DNA of 41,703 nt from Rothia gullae (lineage in GTDB: Bacteria; Actinomycetota; Actinomycetes; Actinomycetales; Micrococcaceae): positions 1-41,703 of the forward strand of contig NZ_JANCOC010000014.1 in NCBI RefSeq assembly GCF_024294905.1. The letters run 5' to 3'. How positions within the stretch are numbered: the first letter of the stretch is position 1; each line of letters opens with the position of its first letter. Below are positions 21,574-28,937 of the stretch, piece by piece. Below the pieces are notes generated by a model that was given only the letters and a program-made list of their open reading frames with translations, had not been told where the DNA came from and ran no database searches. Position numbers and translations under genes: made by a program.

Positions 21574-22887
21574 ATGACCGCCCAGAGCACTAGCCAGTCC
21601 GGCACTACCAACCAGCCTGTTACCGCGCCCATCCCCGTGGCGGGCACGCAGCGCGAACACCCCGAAGCGCAAGGCTACCTGCGTCAGCTGAACATCGGCG
21701 ACCTGGAGCTCGAATCCGGCGTAACCCTGCCTCAGGTCACCATCGGCTATGAAACCTGGGGCACCCTCAACGAGGCTGGCGATAACGCCATCCTGATCCT
21801 GCATGCGCTCACCGGTGACACGCATGTCTCCCGCGGCGTACCCACCCCCGACATGCCCGCCCCGCTGATTCGCGCTATCGAATCGGACGGCTGGTGGGAA
21901 GGCATCGTGGGCCCCGGCTCGGTCGTGGACACCAACCGCTACTTCGTGATTGCCCCCAATATTTTGGGTGGCTGCTACGGTTCTACCGGTCCGGCGAGCA
22001 TCATCCCGGAAGGCTACCCGGGTGCCGGTGAGCACTGGGGTTCCCGCTTCCCGCAGGTGAGCATCCGCGACTCGGTGCGTGCTGAGGCGCACCTGGCGCG
22101 TGCCCTGGGTGTGAACAGCTTCCGCTATGTGATTGGTGGTTCTCTCGGTGGCGCTCGCGCCCTGGAGTGGGCGGCAACCAACCCCGAGCTGGTCCGCGGA
22201 TGCGCGGTCATCGCCTCCGGTCCTTCGGCTACGGCGGAGCAGATTTCCTGGGCCCACACTCAGAACATTGCGATTCGTTCGGATGCGAACTTTGCCGGTG
22301 GCGACTACTATGCCGGTCCTGCACCGACTGCCGGTCTGGCTCTGGCACGCCGTATCGCGCACACCACCTACCGCAGCCCCGCAGAGCTGGAGCACCGCTT
22401 CGGCCGTGAGGAGAACCGCGGCGAAAACACTGTGGGCGGTTCGCTGGGTGAGCCGCGTGGCCGCTACGCGATTGAAAGCTACCTGGATCACCACGGAGCT
22501 AAGCTGGTTGAGCGTTTTGACGCGAACAGCTACCTGGCGGTCAATGAGGCACTGATTTCACACGACGTGGCGCGTGGCCGCGGCACCTTGGCACAGGCGC
22601 TGGCGCACACCGATTGTGAGTGGACGATTGCGGCGGTGAACACGGACCGCCTGTTCTTCCCGCACGAGTCGCACCGCCTGGCGGAGGCGCTTCCCACCCC
22701 GGTACCCGTGGACATTATCGAGTCGAACCACGGCCATGACGGCTTCTTGATTGAGGGGAAGCAGGTGGAGAAGATTCTGGCTCGCGCCCTCGGCGTTGAG
22801 GATAATTCCGCCACCCCGAGTGATGCGCAGCGTGAGCGTGAGGCGTTGGATTCTATGACTCGCCTGTACGCTACGGTGACCCGCTAG
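21574..22887 (+). CDS. metX: Homoserine O-acetyltransferase
   Basis: A 437-aa alpha/beta hydrolase-fold enzyme that acetylates homoserine with acetyl-CoA. Catalytic S190 (GGSLGGARALEWA), D358 (NTDRLFFP) and H388 (HGHDGFLIEG) are present, with LILHALTGDTH and WWEGIVGPG typical of MetX. The frame is open to 21373, but GAAGGGA before the ATG at 21574 and the loss of family likeness upstream favour 21574. Residues 1-35 are a loose polar tail. It supplies O-acetylhomoserine to MetY and should share the riboswitch transcript. Hairpin at 23046-23070 follows. Confidence 0.95.
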   Translation: MTAQSTSQSGTTNQPVTAPIPVAGTQREHPEAQGYLRQLNIGDLELESGVTLPQVTIGYETWGTLNEAGDNAILILHALTGDTHVSRGVPTPDMPAPLIRAIESDGWWEGIVGPGSVVDTNRYFVIAPNILGGCYGSTGPASIIPEGYPGAGEHWGSRFPQVSIRDSVRAEAHLARALGVNSFRYVIGGSLGGARALEWAATNPELVRGCAVIASGPSATAEQISWAHTQNIAIRSDANFAGGDYYAGPAPTAGLALARRIAHTTYRSPAELEHRFGREENRGENTVGGSLGEPRGRYAIESYLDHHGAKLVERFDANSYLAVNEALISHDVARGRGTLAQALAHTDCEWTIAAVNTDRLFFPHESHRLAEALPTPVPVDIIESNHGHDGFLIEGKQVEKILARALGVEDNSATPSDAQREREALDSMTRLYATVTR

Positions 22888-23036
22888 AACCGCGAGCATT
22901 CACGGGGTGCTGACCCAAGCCCCTCTGAAATGCTGTTTATACCACCTAAGTGCGGGTAATTTCCGAGTGGGCTGATAGTGTCTTCACGGGTTCTTCCACC
23001 CGCTGAGAATTAACCTTCACCCTAAAGGCTAGATGA

Positions 23037-23153
23037 GGAGGCGCCGGGTGCTCATATGATGTGAGCACCCTGTGTTTCTTTGCACCTTCTCGAAGAGTGT
23101 TGTGCCAAGTCAGGGAATATTTTCCGGTTTTTCGGGTGCTTTTTGGCGCCTCC
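23037..23153 (+). terminator. Hairpin (metX terminator) inside a larger inverted repeat
   Basis: GGGTGCTCA (23046-23054) pairs with TGAGCACCC (23062-23070), followed by a T-rich TGTGTTTCTTT: a likely terminator. It is enclosed by 9-bp arms GGAGGCGCC (23037-23045) and GGCGCCTCC (23145-23153). A second GGGTGCT at 23134-23140 could compete for AGCACCC at 23064-23070. Confidence 0.65.
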
Positions 23154-23244
23154 GCGAGATACCGCGGAAGTAGCCTCCTATTGCACTGGAAGGTAAGGGT
23201 TCTCGGTTTGCTTTAGACCCGATCTAACCCCATGCATTAAAGTT

Positions 23245-23606
23245 GTGGTAAGTATTCAAGAGGTAGCGGAGCAGTTGGGGGTGAGCAACCACGCCCTGCG
23301 CTATTACGAAAAAGAGGGGCTCATTGCTGCGCCCCGTGATGCTCACGGAACTCGCGTTTTTGACGAGGAGTCCATCTCCTCGGCCCGGTTTATCGCTACC
23401 TGCCGTCAGGCCGGAATGAGTCTTGCCGACATTCGCACGATTTTGAGCAATCCGGACGACCACGCCCTATCTATTCCTATCTTATTGATGTGATGGAGCG
23501 TGCCCGTCAGAAGATTGAGGATGAGATTGTGAGGTTGCAACAGAACCTTGAGCACCTGGATCGCCGTATTCAGGAACACCGCCGTCACCTCGACGGCACC
23601 CGCTAG
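23245..23606 (+). pseudogene. MerR-family regulator, frameshifted
   Basis: The GTG-started frame gives an intact MerR winged helix (SIQEVAEQLGVSNHALRYYEKEGL ... FIATCRQAGMSLADIRTIL; HTH about residues 3-68) and then stops at 23493. In the next frame, from about 23469 to the stop at 23604-23606, the expected coiled coil continues: YLIDVMERARQKIEDEI and on to RRHLDGTR. One missing base near 23461-23470 explains this. With it restored the protein would be about 120 aa, a normal small MerR. Either a real inactivating deletion or a sequencing error; the 82-aa product would lack its dimerisation helix. No ribosome-binding site is visible. Confidence 0.8.
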
Positions 23607-23632
23607 GTAACTAGTCTTCTGCAGACGCGTAT

Positions 23633-23675
23633 AAACGCCCGGTATTCCCAACGTTGGGAATACCGGGCGTTTTTC
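23633..23675 (+). terminator. Strong terminator after the MerR gene
   Basis: A perfect 19-bp stem (23633-23651 with 23654-23672) around a 2-nt loop, then TTTT. Probably serves the convergent TipA-like gene on the other strand as well. Confidence 0.88.
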
Positions 23676-23737
23676 TGTGCTCAGCTGGCATGCTCGGCTA
23701 CTTAAGCTGAGTTACTAGGTATCTCCACTCCGGAGGC

Positions 23738-24553
23738 TTACCCCCAGGTAGCTTCCTGCGGGTCAATACCGTGTACACGAGCATTCTCGTAGATGACATC
23801 CCGCAACCACTCCGCGAGCCCGGTCGCAAGCTTCTCGTAGTGCGCCTTGAAGCGGGCATCCTCAACGTAACCGCGGGCTAGAATAGCGTGCTTGGCGGGG
23901 GTGACCTCAAAGAAGAACAGGGAGGCGCGGTGCCGCTCGGCGAGCGCGTTCGCCTCCTCGCTGCCCGGCTGCACGCCGCGGTTGAACGCCTCGACGAGGG
24001 CCTGTTCTACCTCGTCAACCTGCTGTTTGCCGTTCTGCCAGTCGGCACGGTTCATCGTTGCAGTTCGGCGCTGGTATTCAGCCCAGTCGTCAGTTTTTCC
24101 GTAACGTTCCTGCGCTTCCTGCTGGTGGGCGAGGCTGAACCCTTCGCCCATAATCTCTGCTTTTTCGGCAGCGCTGAGCTGCTCATTTTTAGGTGCCATG
24201 GTGTCCTCCAAAAGGTGTTCGATGGTTTCAAGCATGTGCCCGTACGCGGCGATTTTGCGTTGAAGCATATCCCGCTGAGCGAGCAGATGCTCGGTGCTGT
24301 TCGCCCGATCCTGCAGTATGTTGCGAATAGCGTCAAGGCTCATGCCGATGGCGCGGTATCCCATGATGACGGTGATTCGTTCAAGGTCTGTATCGGTGTA
24401 GTACCGGTACCCGTTGAACTCATCATGTGCCGGGTTGAGCAAGCCTCGCTGCTCCCAGTGGTGAAGCGTGCGCACTGTGAGCCCGTGTAGTGATGCCGCT
24501 TCTCCTACGGTGTATTTGTGCTGCCCGTCAGGTGGTGTTATGTTCGCGTCCAT
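23738..24553 (-). CDS. TipA-like MerR regulator with TipAS ligand-binding domain
   Basis: A 271-aa regulator. Residues 13-80 are a MerR winged helix (YTVGEAASLHGLTVRTLHHWEQRGLL, GYRYYTDTDLERI); a coiled coil follows (about 85-120); residues 135-268 match the TipAS antibiotic-recognition fold (EEANALAERHRASLFFF, YVEDARFKAHYEKLATGLAEWLRDVI). TipA proteins bind thiopeptide-type drugs and activate their own promoter by untwisting a 19-bp spacer; that exact promoter type is present at 24560-24590. The ATG is 6 nt after the -10, so the mRNA should be leaderless. Divergent from the esterase gene, 94 bp apart. Confidence 0.92.
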   Translation of the reverse strand: MDANITPPDGQHKYTVGEAASLHGLTVRTLHHWEQRGLLNPAHDEFNGYRYYTDTDLERITVIMGYRAIGMSLDAIRNILQDRANSTEHLLAQRDMLQRKIAAYGHMLETIEHLLEDTMAPKNEQLSAAEKAEIMGEGFSLAHQQEAQERYGKTDDWAEYQRRTATMNRADWQNGKQQVDEVEQALVEAFNRGVQPGSEEANALAERHRASLFFFEVTPAKHAILARGYVEDARFKAHYEKLATGLAEWLRDVIYENARVHGIDPQEATWG

Positions 24554-24559
24554 GGTTTC

Positions 24560-24590
24560 ACTCTAAAACCTCACGTTAGGTGAGGGTCAA
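24560..24590 (-). promoter_or_regulatory. MerR-type promoter and operator (19-bp spacer)
   Basis: On the minus strand: -35 TTGACC (24585-24590), -10 TAGAGT (24560-24565), spacer exactly 19 bp. The spacer contains the dyad CTCACCTAACGTGAG. This is the classic arrangement activated by DNA untwisting by MerR proteins, here most likely by the gene's own product. The -10 is 6 nt from the ATG. Confidence 0.82.
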
Positions 24591-24635
24591 GCTAGCGGCG
24601 GAACCTGCGGTGCAGGTTTGTGGGGTAGTCCTCGC

Positions 24636-24641
24636 TAAGAT
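24636..24641 (+). promoter_or_regulatory. -10 element for leaderless esterase mRNA
   Basis: TAAGAT ends exactly 6 nt before the ATG at 24648; no SD site is visible. Confidence 0.6.
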
Positions 24642-24647
24642 GGGTTC

Positions 24648-25400
24648 ATGAGCGAAAACAAATACGTCGTCGAATACACCCGCCCCGAGAACGAACGTGC
24701 AGGCACCCACCTGGTGCTCATGCTGCACGGCTACGGCTCCCAGGAGCACGATTTGCTGTCCCTGGCGGCGCACCTTCCGCAGGAGGGCTTCACCTACGCC
24801 TCCATGCGTGCACCGCAGCCGGTTGGCAGCCAGTTCTCCGCGGACTCGACCGGCGCCTACATTGCCGCAGACGCTATCGGCTACCAGTGGTACCCGCTGA
24901 ATCAGCAGCTTGAATCTGATCAGCGCGCCATTGAGCAGGCGAGCGACTACGTGCTGGAGTGGGCGCGCGCGAACCGTGAACCGTACGCTTCGGTGACCCT
25001 GCTGGGCTTCTCGCAGGGTATGGGCATCGCAACTTCGATGGTGCGTCACGCTCCCGGCGAGTTTGCCGCAGTGGTGGGTCTGTCCGGCTACGCCGTGGAC
25101 TCGGATTCGCCGTACTTCAAGGACGAGGAGCTGAAGAAGACCGAACTGCCGGTGTTCTTCGGCCGCGACCAGGAAGACCCCGTCATCCCGCAGGAGATAG
25201 TGAACTACACCTACGACTGGATCCGCAAGTACACCGACGGCATCAAGGTGCTGTACGCCGGTATCGGCCACGGCGTTGGCCCCATGGAGATTCGCCATGT
25301 GGGCGAGTTCCTGGAGGTGAAGGTGCAGGGTAAGGAGCCGCGTATTCGTGCGCAGAAGGTTGCGGAGGCGACCGGCACCGCCGAGGGTTCTGACGCCTAA
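24648..25400 (+). CDS. Alpha/beta-hydrolase, phospholipase/carboxylesterase family
   Basis: A 250-aa cytoplasmic serine hydrolase. LVLMLHGYGSQEHD gives the oxyanion region, GFSQGMGIA the nucleophile elbow, DQEDPVIP the acid and IGHGVGPMEI the histidine, so the triad is complete. The family hydrolyses carboxylic or lysophospholipid esters; the true substrate is not readable. It starts at the ATG placed for a leaderless message. It shares a 94-bp divergent promoter region with the TipA-like regulator, so drug-linked control is possible but unproven. The C-terminal 30 residues are polar. Confidence 0.88.
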   Translation: MSENKYVVEYTRPENERAGTHLVLMLHGYGSQEHDLLSLAAHLPQEGFTYASMRAPQPVGSQFSADSTGAYIAADAIGYQWYPLNQQLESDQRAIEQASDYVLEWARANREPYASVTLLGFSQGMGIATSMVRHAPGEFAAVVGLSGYAVDSDSPYFKDEELKKTELPVFFGRDQEDPVIPQEIVNYTYDWIRKYTDGIKVLYAGIGHGVGPMEIRHVGEFLEVKVQGKEPRIRAQKVAEATGTAEGSDA

Positions 25401-25414
25401 ACCGACTATATGGA

Positions 25415-25445
25415 AAGCCCTCGGGTCATGACGACCCGGGGGCTT
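25415..25445 (+). terminator. Terminator after the esterase gene
   Basis: AAGCCCTCGGGTC (25415-25427) pairs with GACCCGGGGGCTT (25433-25445), one wobble, 5-nt loop. Confidence 0.8.
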
Positions 25446-25479
25446 ACGTTGAGCTTTTGCTTCTGCTTGGGATGCCCGG

Positions 25480-25775
25480 TTCCGCTTGGAAAGGTGGTTA
25501 TCGTCCTCGTTCCTACAGGGAACCTGCCCTCGCTTCGCTTCGGGCACCCTGATGTCACGTTCGGACGATACCGCCTTTCCTCGCTGGGGTACTGTGCGGG
25601 TGCGGCCGCGTTTTCCGGATGCGCCCTCAGGGTGTCAGCCCGGACGCTCTCCGATGCGGAGCGAGGAGAGGGCGGAGCGTCCGGGTGACGGGTGCCCCTG
25701 CGTAGGCGCGGAGGAAATATGTGGCGCCCCGCCCCTGCTTAGTGAGGGGAGGAACGAGGACGAACGCCGTCCCTC
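25480..25775 (+). repeat. Palindromic dispersed element, copy 2
   Basis: 296 bp, same orientation as copy 1 at 13984-14274. The 14-bp arms are at 25501-25514 and 25750-25763. It differs from copy 1 by a few substitutions and small indels (about 5 bp net), nearly all in the first third. It too lies between convergent genes (esterase and S4 protein), 35 bp after a terminator. The long frame through it is shared with copy 1 but has no start or SD. Confidence 0.85.
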
Positions 25776-25816
25776 GCATGTAGCCCTAACCAAGCACTAA
25801 CCAAGTAGAGAGAGGA

Positions 25817-26032
25817 CTAGTCCTCGTGCGCAACCTTCACGGTCACGCCGTTGAGGGTCACGGTGTCGCCGGGGTGCAGCTGCTTGCCGCGTGCTTCCTC
25901 AATGTCGCCGTTGACCTTTACCAGGCCGTGCTGAATGACCTCGCGTGCCTTCGCGCCGTCCTCTACGAGGTTGGCGAGCTTGAGGAACTGGCCGAGGCGG
26001 ATCATGTCATCGCGAATAAAAATTTCTTCCAT
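25817..26032 (-). CDS. Small S4-domain RNA-binding protein
   Basis: A 71-aa protein that is essentially one S4 domain: [37 protein letters not shown], then [14 protein letters not shown]. Such YaaA/YbcJ-type proteins bind structured RNA; some act in ribosome assembly or rescue. The frame is open to 26149, but the ATG at 26032 begins the domain and has a -10-like TAAACT (26040-26045) 7 nt before it, so a leaderless start is likely. Divergent from glyS. Confidence 0.88.
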   Translation of the reverse strand: MEEIFIRDDMIRLGQFLKLANLVEDGAKAREVIQHGLVKVNGDIEEARGKQLHPGDTVTLNGVTVKVAHED

Positions 26033-26039
26033 GCTCTCT

Positions 26040-26045
26040 AGTTTA
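26040..26045 (-). promoter_or_regulatory. -10 element for leaderless S4-protein mRNA
   Basis: TAAACT on the minus strand ends 7 nt before the ATG; no SD. Confidence 0.6.
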
Positions 26046-26169
26046 TCCCGCCGGGTGCATCCTGGTGTCCGGCAAAAATGGGGGAGTGGTGGGTCGGGTA
26101 TGCATACCCAGGGGTGGGGTGGTGATGGTACCCTAGTGTCTTGCATCAAAAAGTGTGCATATTGCGCCG

Positions 26170-26262
26170 ATGAGCGCGAATACGGGCGCCCCGTTCTGGG
26201 CGACGTCCCTTATGAACCCGAACTCACGCACGTCACAGCCGGTGGCGGGGCAGAAGGAGTAA
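26170..26262 (+). CDS. Short upstream ORF in the glyS leader (30 aa, putative)
   Basis: ATG at 26170 opens a 30-codon frame ([17 protein letters not shown] ... GQKE) ending in TAA at 26260-26262, 2 nt before the glyS ATG; its last codons form the glyS ribosome-binding site AGAAGGAG. CATATT (26158-26163) lies 6 nt before its start, compatible with a leaderless start; TACCCT at 26129-26134 is another possible -10. There is no Gly run, so classical attenuation is unlikely; coupling of translation is more plausible. No relative is recognised. Confidence 0.4.
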   Translation: MSANTGAPFWATSLMNPNSRTSQPVAGQKE

Positions 26263-26264
26263 CT

Positions 26265-27644
26265 ATGGCTGAAAAGTCCACCCTCGATAACGTTATTGCG
26301 CTCGCGAAGCGCCGCGGCTTTGTTTTCCAGGCCGGTGAAATTTACGGCGGTTCCCGCTCCGCATGGGACTACGGCCCCCTCGGTGCAGAGCTGAAGGAAA
26401 ACATCCGTCAGCAGTGGTGGCAGCGTTTCGTCCGCTCTCGTGCGGATATGGTTGGCCTGGACTCCTCCGTTATTCTGCCTCGTGCGGTGTGGGAGGCGTC
26501 CGGTCACGTGGCGACCTTCACCGACCCGCTGGTTGAGTGCCTGTCGTGCCACAAGCGTCTGCGTCAGGATCACCTGCTGGAGAACTTTGAGGCGAAGAAG
26601 GGCCGCGCGGCTGAGGGCATGGAAGAGATTGCTTGCCCGAACTGTGGCACTCGTGGTGAGTGGACTGAGCCGCAGAACTTCTCCGGTCTGATGAAGACTT
26701 ACCTGGGCCCGGTTGATAATGAGGAGGGTCTGCACTTCCTGCGCCCGGAGACCGCTCAGGGTATTTTCGTGAACTTCAACAATGTGGTCACTGCTTCTCG
26801 TAAGCGCCCGCCGTTCGGTATTGGCCAGATTGGTAAGTCGTTCCGTAACGAGATTACTCCCGGTAACTTTATTTTCCGTACTCGTGAGTTCGAGCAGATG
26901 GAAATCGAGTACTTCGTACACCCGGATGACGCTGATAAGTACTTCAACGAGTGGGTTGAGGATTGCTGGAACTGGTTCGTTGACCTGGGTATTAACCCGG
27001 ATAACATGCGCCGCTTCGACGTTCCTAAGGAGGAGCGTGCACACTACTCGGCTGGCACTATTGACGTTGAGTACCGCTTCGGCTTCCAGGGTTCCGAGTG
27101 GGGCGAGCTGATGGGTGTCGCGAACCGTACCGATTATGACCTGGGTGTGCACAATGAGCACTCTAACGCGAAGCTTGAGTACTTCGACCAGGCTACCGGT
27201 GAGCGTTACGTGCCGTACGTGATTGAGCCGTCCTTCGGTCTGACCCGCTCCATGATGGCGTTCCTTGTTGACGCATACGTCGAGGATGAGGCACCGAACA
27301 CTAAGGGTGGCGTGGATAAGCGCGTCGTGCTGAAGCTTGACCCGCGCCTGGCACCGGTGAAGGCTGCTGTTCTGCCGCTGTCGAAGAAGGCAGAACTGTC
27401 TGAGCCGGCAACTAAGCTGGCGAATGAGCTGCGCGGCCTGTGGAACGTGGACTACGACGAGGCGGGCGCTATTGGCCGCCGTTACCGCCGCCAGGACGAG
27501 ATTGGTACCCCGTTCTGCATCACCGTGGACTTTGACACTCTTGAGGATCAGGCTGTGACCATCCGCGAGCGCGACACCATGAACCAGGAGCGTGTGGCTC
27601 TGGATCAGGTGAAGTCTTACCTGGCTGCACGCCTGGCAGGCTAA
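26265..27644 (+). CDS. glyS: Glycine--tRNA ligase (alpha2 type)
   Basis: A 459-aa class II synthetase charging tRNA(Gly). Visible: [17 protein letters not shown], a zinc-finger-like insert (CLSCHKRL ... CPNCGTRG), motif 2 [16 protein letters not shown] with [27 protein letters not shown], motif 3 [14 protein letters not shown] and a C-terminal anticodon-binding domain (about 350-455). The frame is open far upstream, but AGAAGGAG before the ATG at 26265 and the family start [19 protein letters not shown] fix the start. Preceded by a short ORF that ends 2 nt away. Terminator at 27665-27701. Confidence 0.96.
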   Translation: MAEKSTLDNVIALAKRRGFVFQAGEIYGGSRSAWDYGPLGAELKENIRQQWWQRFVRSRADMVGLDSSVILPRAVWEASGHVATFTDPLVECLSCHKRLRQDHLLENFEAKKGRAAEGMEEIACPNCGTRGEWTEPQNFSGLMKTYLGPVDNEEGLHFLRPETAQGIFVNFNNVVTASRKRPPFGIGQIGKSFRNEITPGNFIFRTREFEQMEIEYFVHPDDADKYFNEWVEDCWNWFVDLGINPDNMRRFDVPKEERAHYSAGTIDVEYRFGFQGSEWGELMGVANRTDYDLGVHNEHSNAKLEYFDQATGERYVPYVIEPSFGLTRSMMAFLVDAYVEDEAPNTKGGVDKRVVLKLDPRLAPVKAAVLPLSKKAELSEPATKLANELRGLWNVDYDEAGAIGRRYRRQDEIGTPFCITVDFDTLEDQAVTIRERDTMNQERVALDQVKSYLAARLAG

Positions 27645-27664
27645 AAATAATTTATAACATGGTC

Positions 27665-27701
27665 GGCGGGTAGCTTCTTAGAGCGAAAGAGGCTACCCGC
27701 C
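27665..27701 (+). terminator. Terminator after glyS
   Basis: GGCGGGTAGC (27665-27674) pairs with GCTACCCGCC (27692-27701), extended by TCTT/AAGA inside. Confidence 0.8.
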
Positions 27702-27738
27702 GTCGTGTATTTGGGCTACCCTGGTTAGACTGATTGGC

Positions 27739-27780
27739 ATGATTGACGCGAGCGAAGGAACGGTACACGGACATGGCTGA
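27739..27780 (+). CDS. Leaderless 13-codon upstream ORF before the GNAT gene (putative)
   Basis: TAGACT (27726-27731) ends 7 nt before an ATG at 27739, the leaderless spacing seen at other genes here. The frame (MIDASEGTVHGHG) ends with TGA at 27778-27780, two codons inside the GNAT gene, which starts at 27773. A ribosome finishing it would be placed on the GNAT start. Confidence 0.35.
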   Translation: MIDASEGTVHGHG

Positions 27781-28750
27781 ACGCCTCAGCGAAAAATTTG
27801 AGATTCGCCCTTGGCAGGAGGGTGATGACCTTGCCCTGCTTGAGATTTGGAACTCTGCCCGCAATGAGGTTGAGGAGCGCCAGCGTGGCCTCTTTGGCCC
27901 GGACAGTGACGCGCCGTTTAGCCGTACCCTGGTGGTGACTGTTTCCGGCGTGCCGGTGGCTGCGGGTACTGTGGTGGCTTCGCTGCTGCATCCGACGCGT
28001 CTGTGGTCCTATGTGGAGGTTGCGGCTGATCACCGCCGTCAGGGTATTGGTACTGCCCTGCTGGATGCGTTGCGTGAGATTGCGGCGGCGCACGGTCAGA
28101 CCACGGCTCTGCGTGTGAAGTTGGCGCCGTTTAGTGACGGTGAGGAGTTCGCGCAGGTGGCTGGTATGAAGATGGTTCACCGTTCCCGTATGGTGCGTGT
28201 GGAGCCGGGTGCGATTCCTCCGGTGTCTTTGCGTGAGGACGCTGATGGTAATGAGACTCAGGCGATTGAGGATTTGGCGACCGGTTCGGTGGAGCTGACA
28301 GCCGCGCTGTGGGATTTCTACCGCCGCGCCCACGAGTGGGATGTTCCCGCCGAGGTGGGTTTGGGCACGGTGAACCGCTACTTCCTCTCGGATGAGGTGC
28401 GTGCTTTTGGTGCCGTGGTGCTTCGCGATCATATTCGTGAGGCTGCCGCCGAGGGTAAGAAGGGCCCGATTGTGGCGTTTGCGGTGAGCTACCACCCCTT
28501 CGAGACCGACCCGGAGGCAGCGCTGGTGAATGAGAACACCGCCACCGAACTGCTGCTGGGCTATGACTTCGATAATGAGGGCGCCGTGGAGGCGATTATG
28601 CAGGTGTTGTCCCTGCTGAGCGCTAAGTATCCGGTGCTGGTTGAGGTTGATGATGCCATGGAGGCGCTGGTTCAGGTGACTGACGTGCTGCTGCGTGCCG
28701 GTACCGCCTCGGTGGAGGGCGACCCGACCTATATTTACGTGACCGAGTAG
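27773..28750 (+). CDS. GNAT-family N-acetyltransferase
   Basis: A 325-aa protein. The N-terminal half is a clear GNAT domain (about 8-150): FEIRPWQEGDDLALLEIWN, TLVVTVSGVPVAAGTV and the acetyl-CoA loop ADHRRQGIGTALLDAL. The C-terminal half (about 170-325) may be a second, degenerate GNAT fold: AFAVSYHPFETDPEAALVNENT ends in a strand pair. Acceptor unknown. The ATG at 27773 is chosen; a TTG at 27743 would add 10 residues. GAAGGAA lies 12-13 nt upstream, a long spacing, and the upstream ORF overlaps the start. Confidence 0.85.
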   Translation: MAERLSEKFEIRPWQEGDDLALLEIWNSARNEVEERQRGLFGPDSDAPFSRTLVVTVSGVPVAAGTVVASLLHPTRLWSYVEVAADHRRQGIGTALLDALREIAAAHGQTTALRVKLAPFSDGEEFAQVAGMKMVHRSRMVRVEPGAIPPVSLREDADGNETQAIEDLATGSVELTAALWDFYRRAHEWDVPAEVGLGTVNRYFLSDEVRAFGAVVLRDHIREAAAEGKKGPIVAFAVSYHPFETDPEAALVNENTATELLLGYDFDNEGAVEAIMQVLSLLSAKYPVLVEVDDAMEALVQVTDVLLRAGTASVEGDPTYIYVTE

Positions 28751-28800
28751 GTTACTAGGTAGATTCTCGGTACCGAGCCTGCTGGCTGACTCTTGCTGAA

Positions 28801-28831
28801 GGGGCGGGGGAGTGGAATGCTCCTCCGCCCC
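28801..28831 (+). terminator. Terminator after the GNAT gene
   Basis: GGGGCGGGGGAG (28801-28812) pairs with CTCCTCCGCCCC (28820-28831), one wobble, 7-nt loop. Confidence 0.75.
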
Positions 28832-28937
28832 TCTCGCGTACCTGCGCCTCCTCACGGTTGCTGAGCTTGCACTGGGCTCCTGTACCCCCTCAGCTGAGTC
28901 CGGTTCTCGATTTGCCCCCGTATGCCACAATATAGGG

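Noticed and set aside
20884..22494. 536-codon open frame antisense to metY-metX
   Set aside because: Spans two well-supported genes and their gap; codon-bias shadow.
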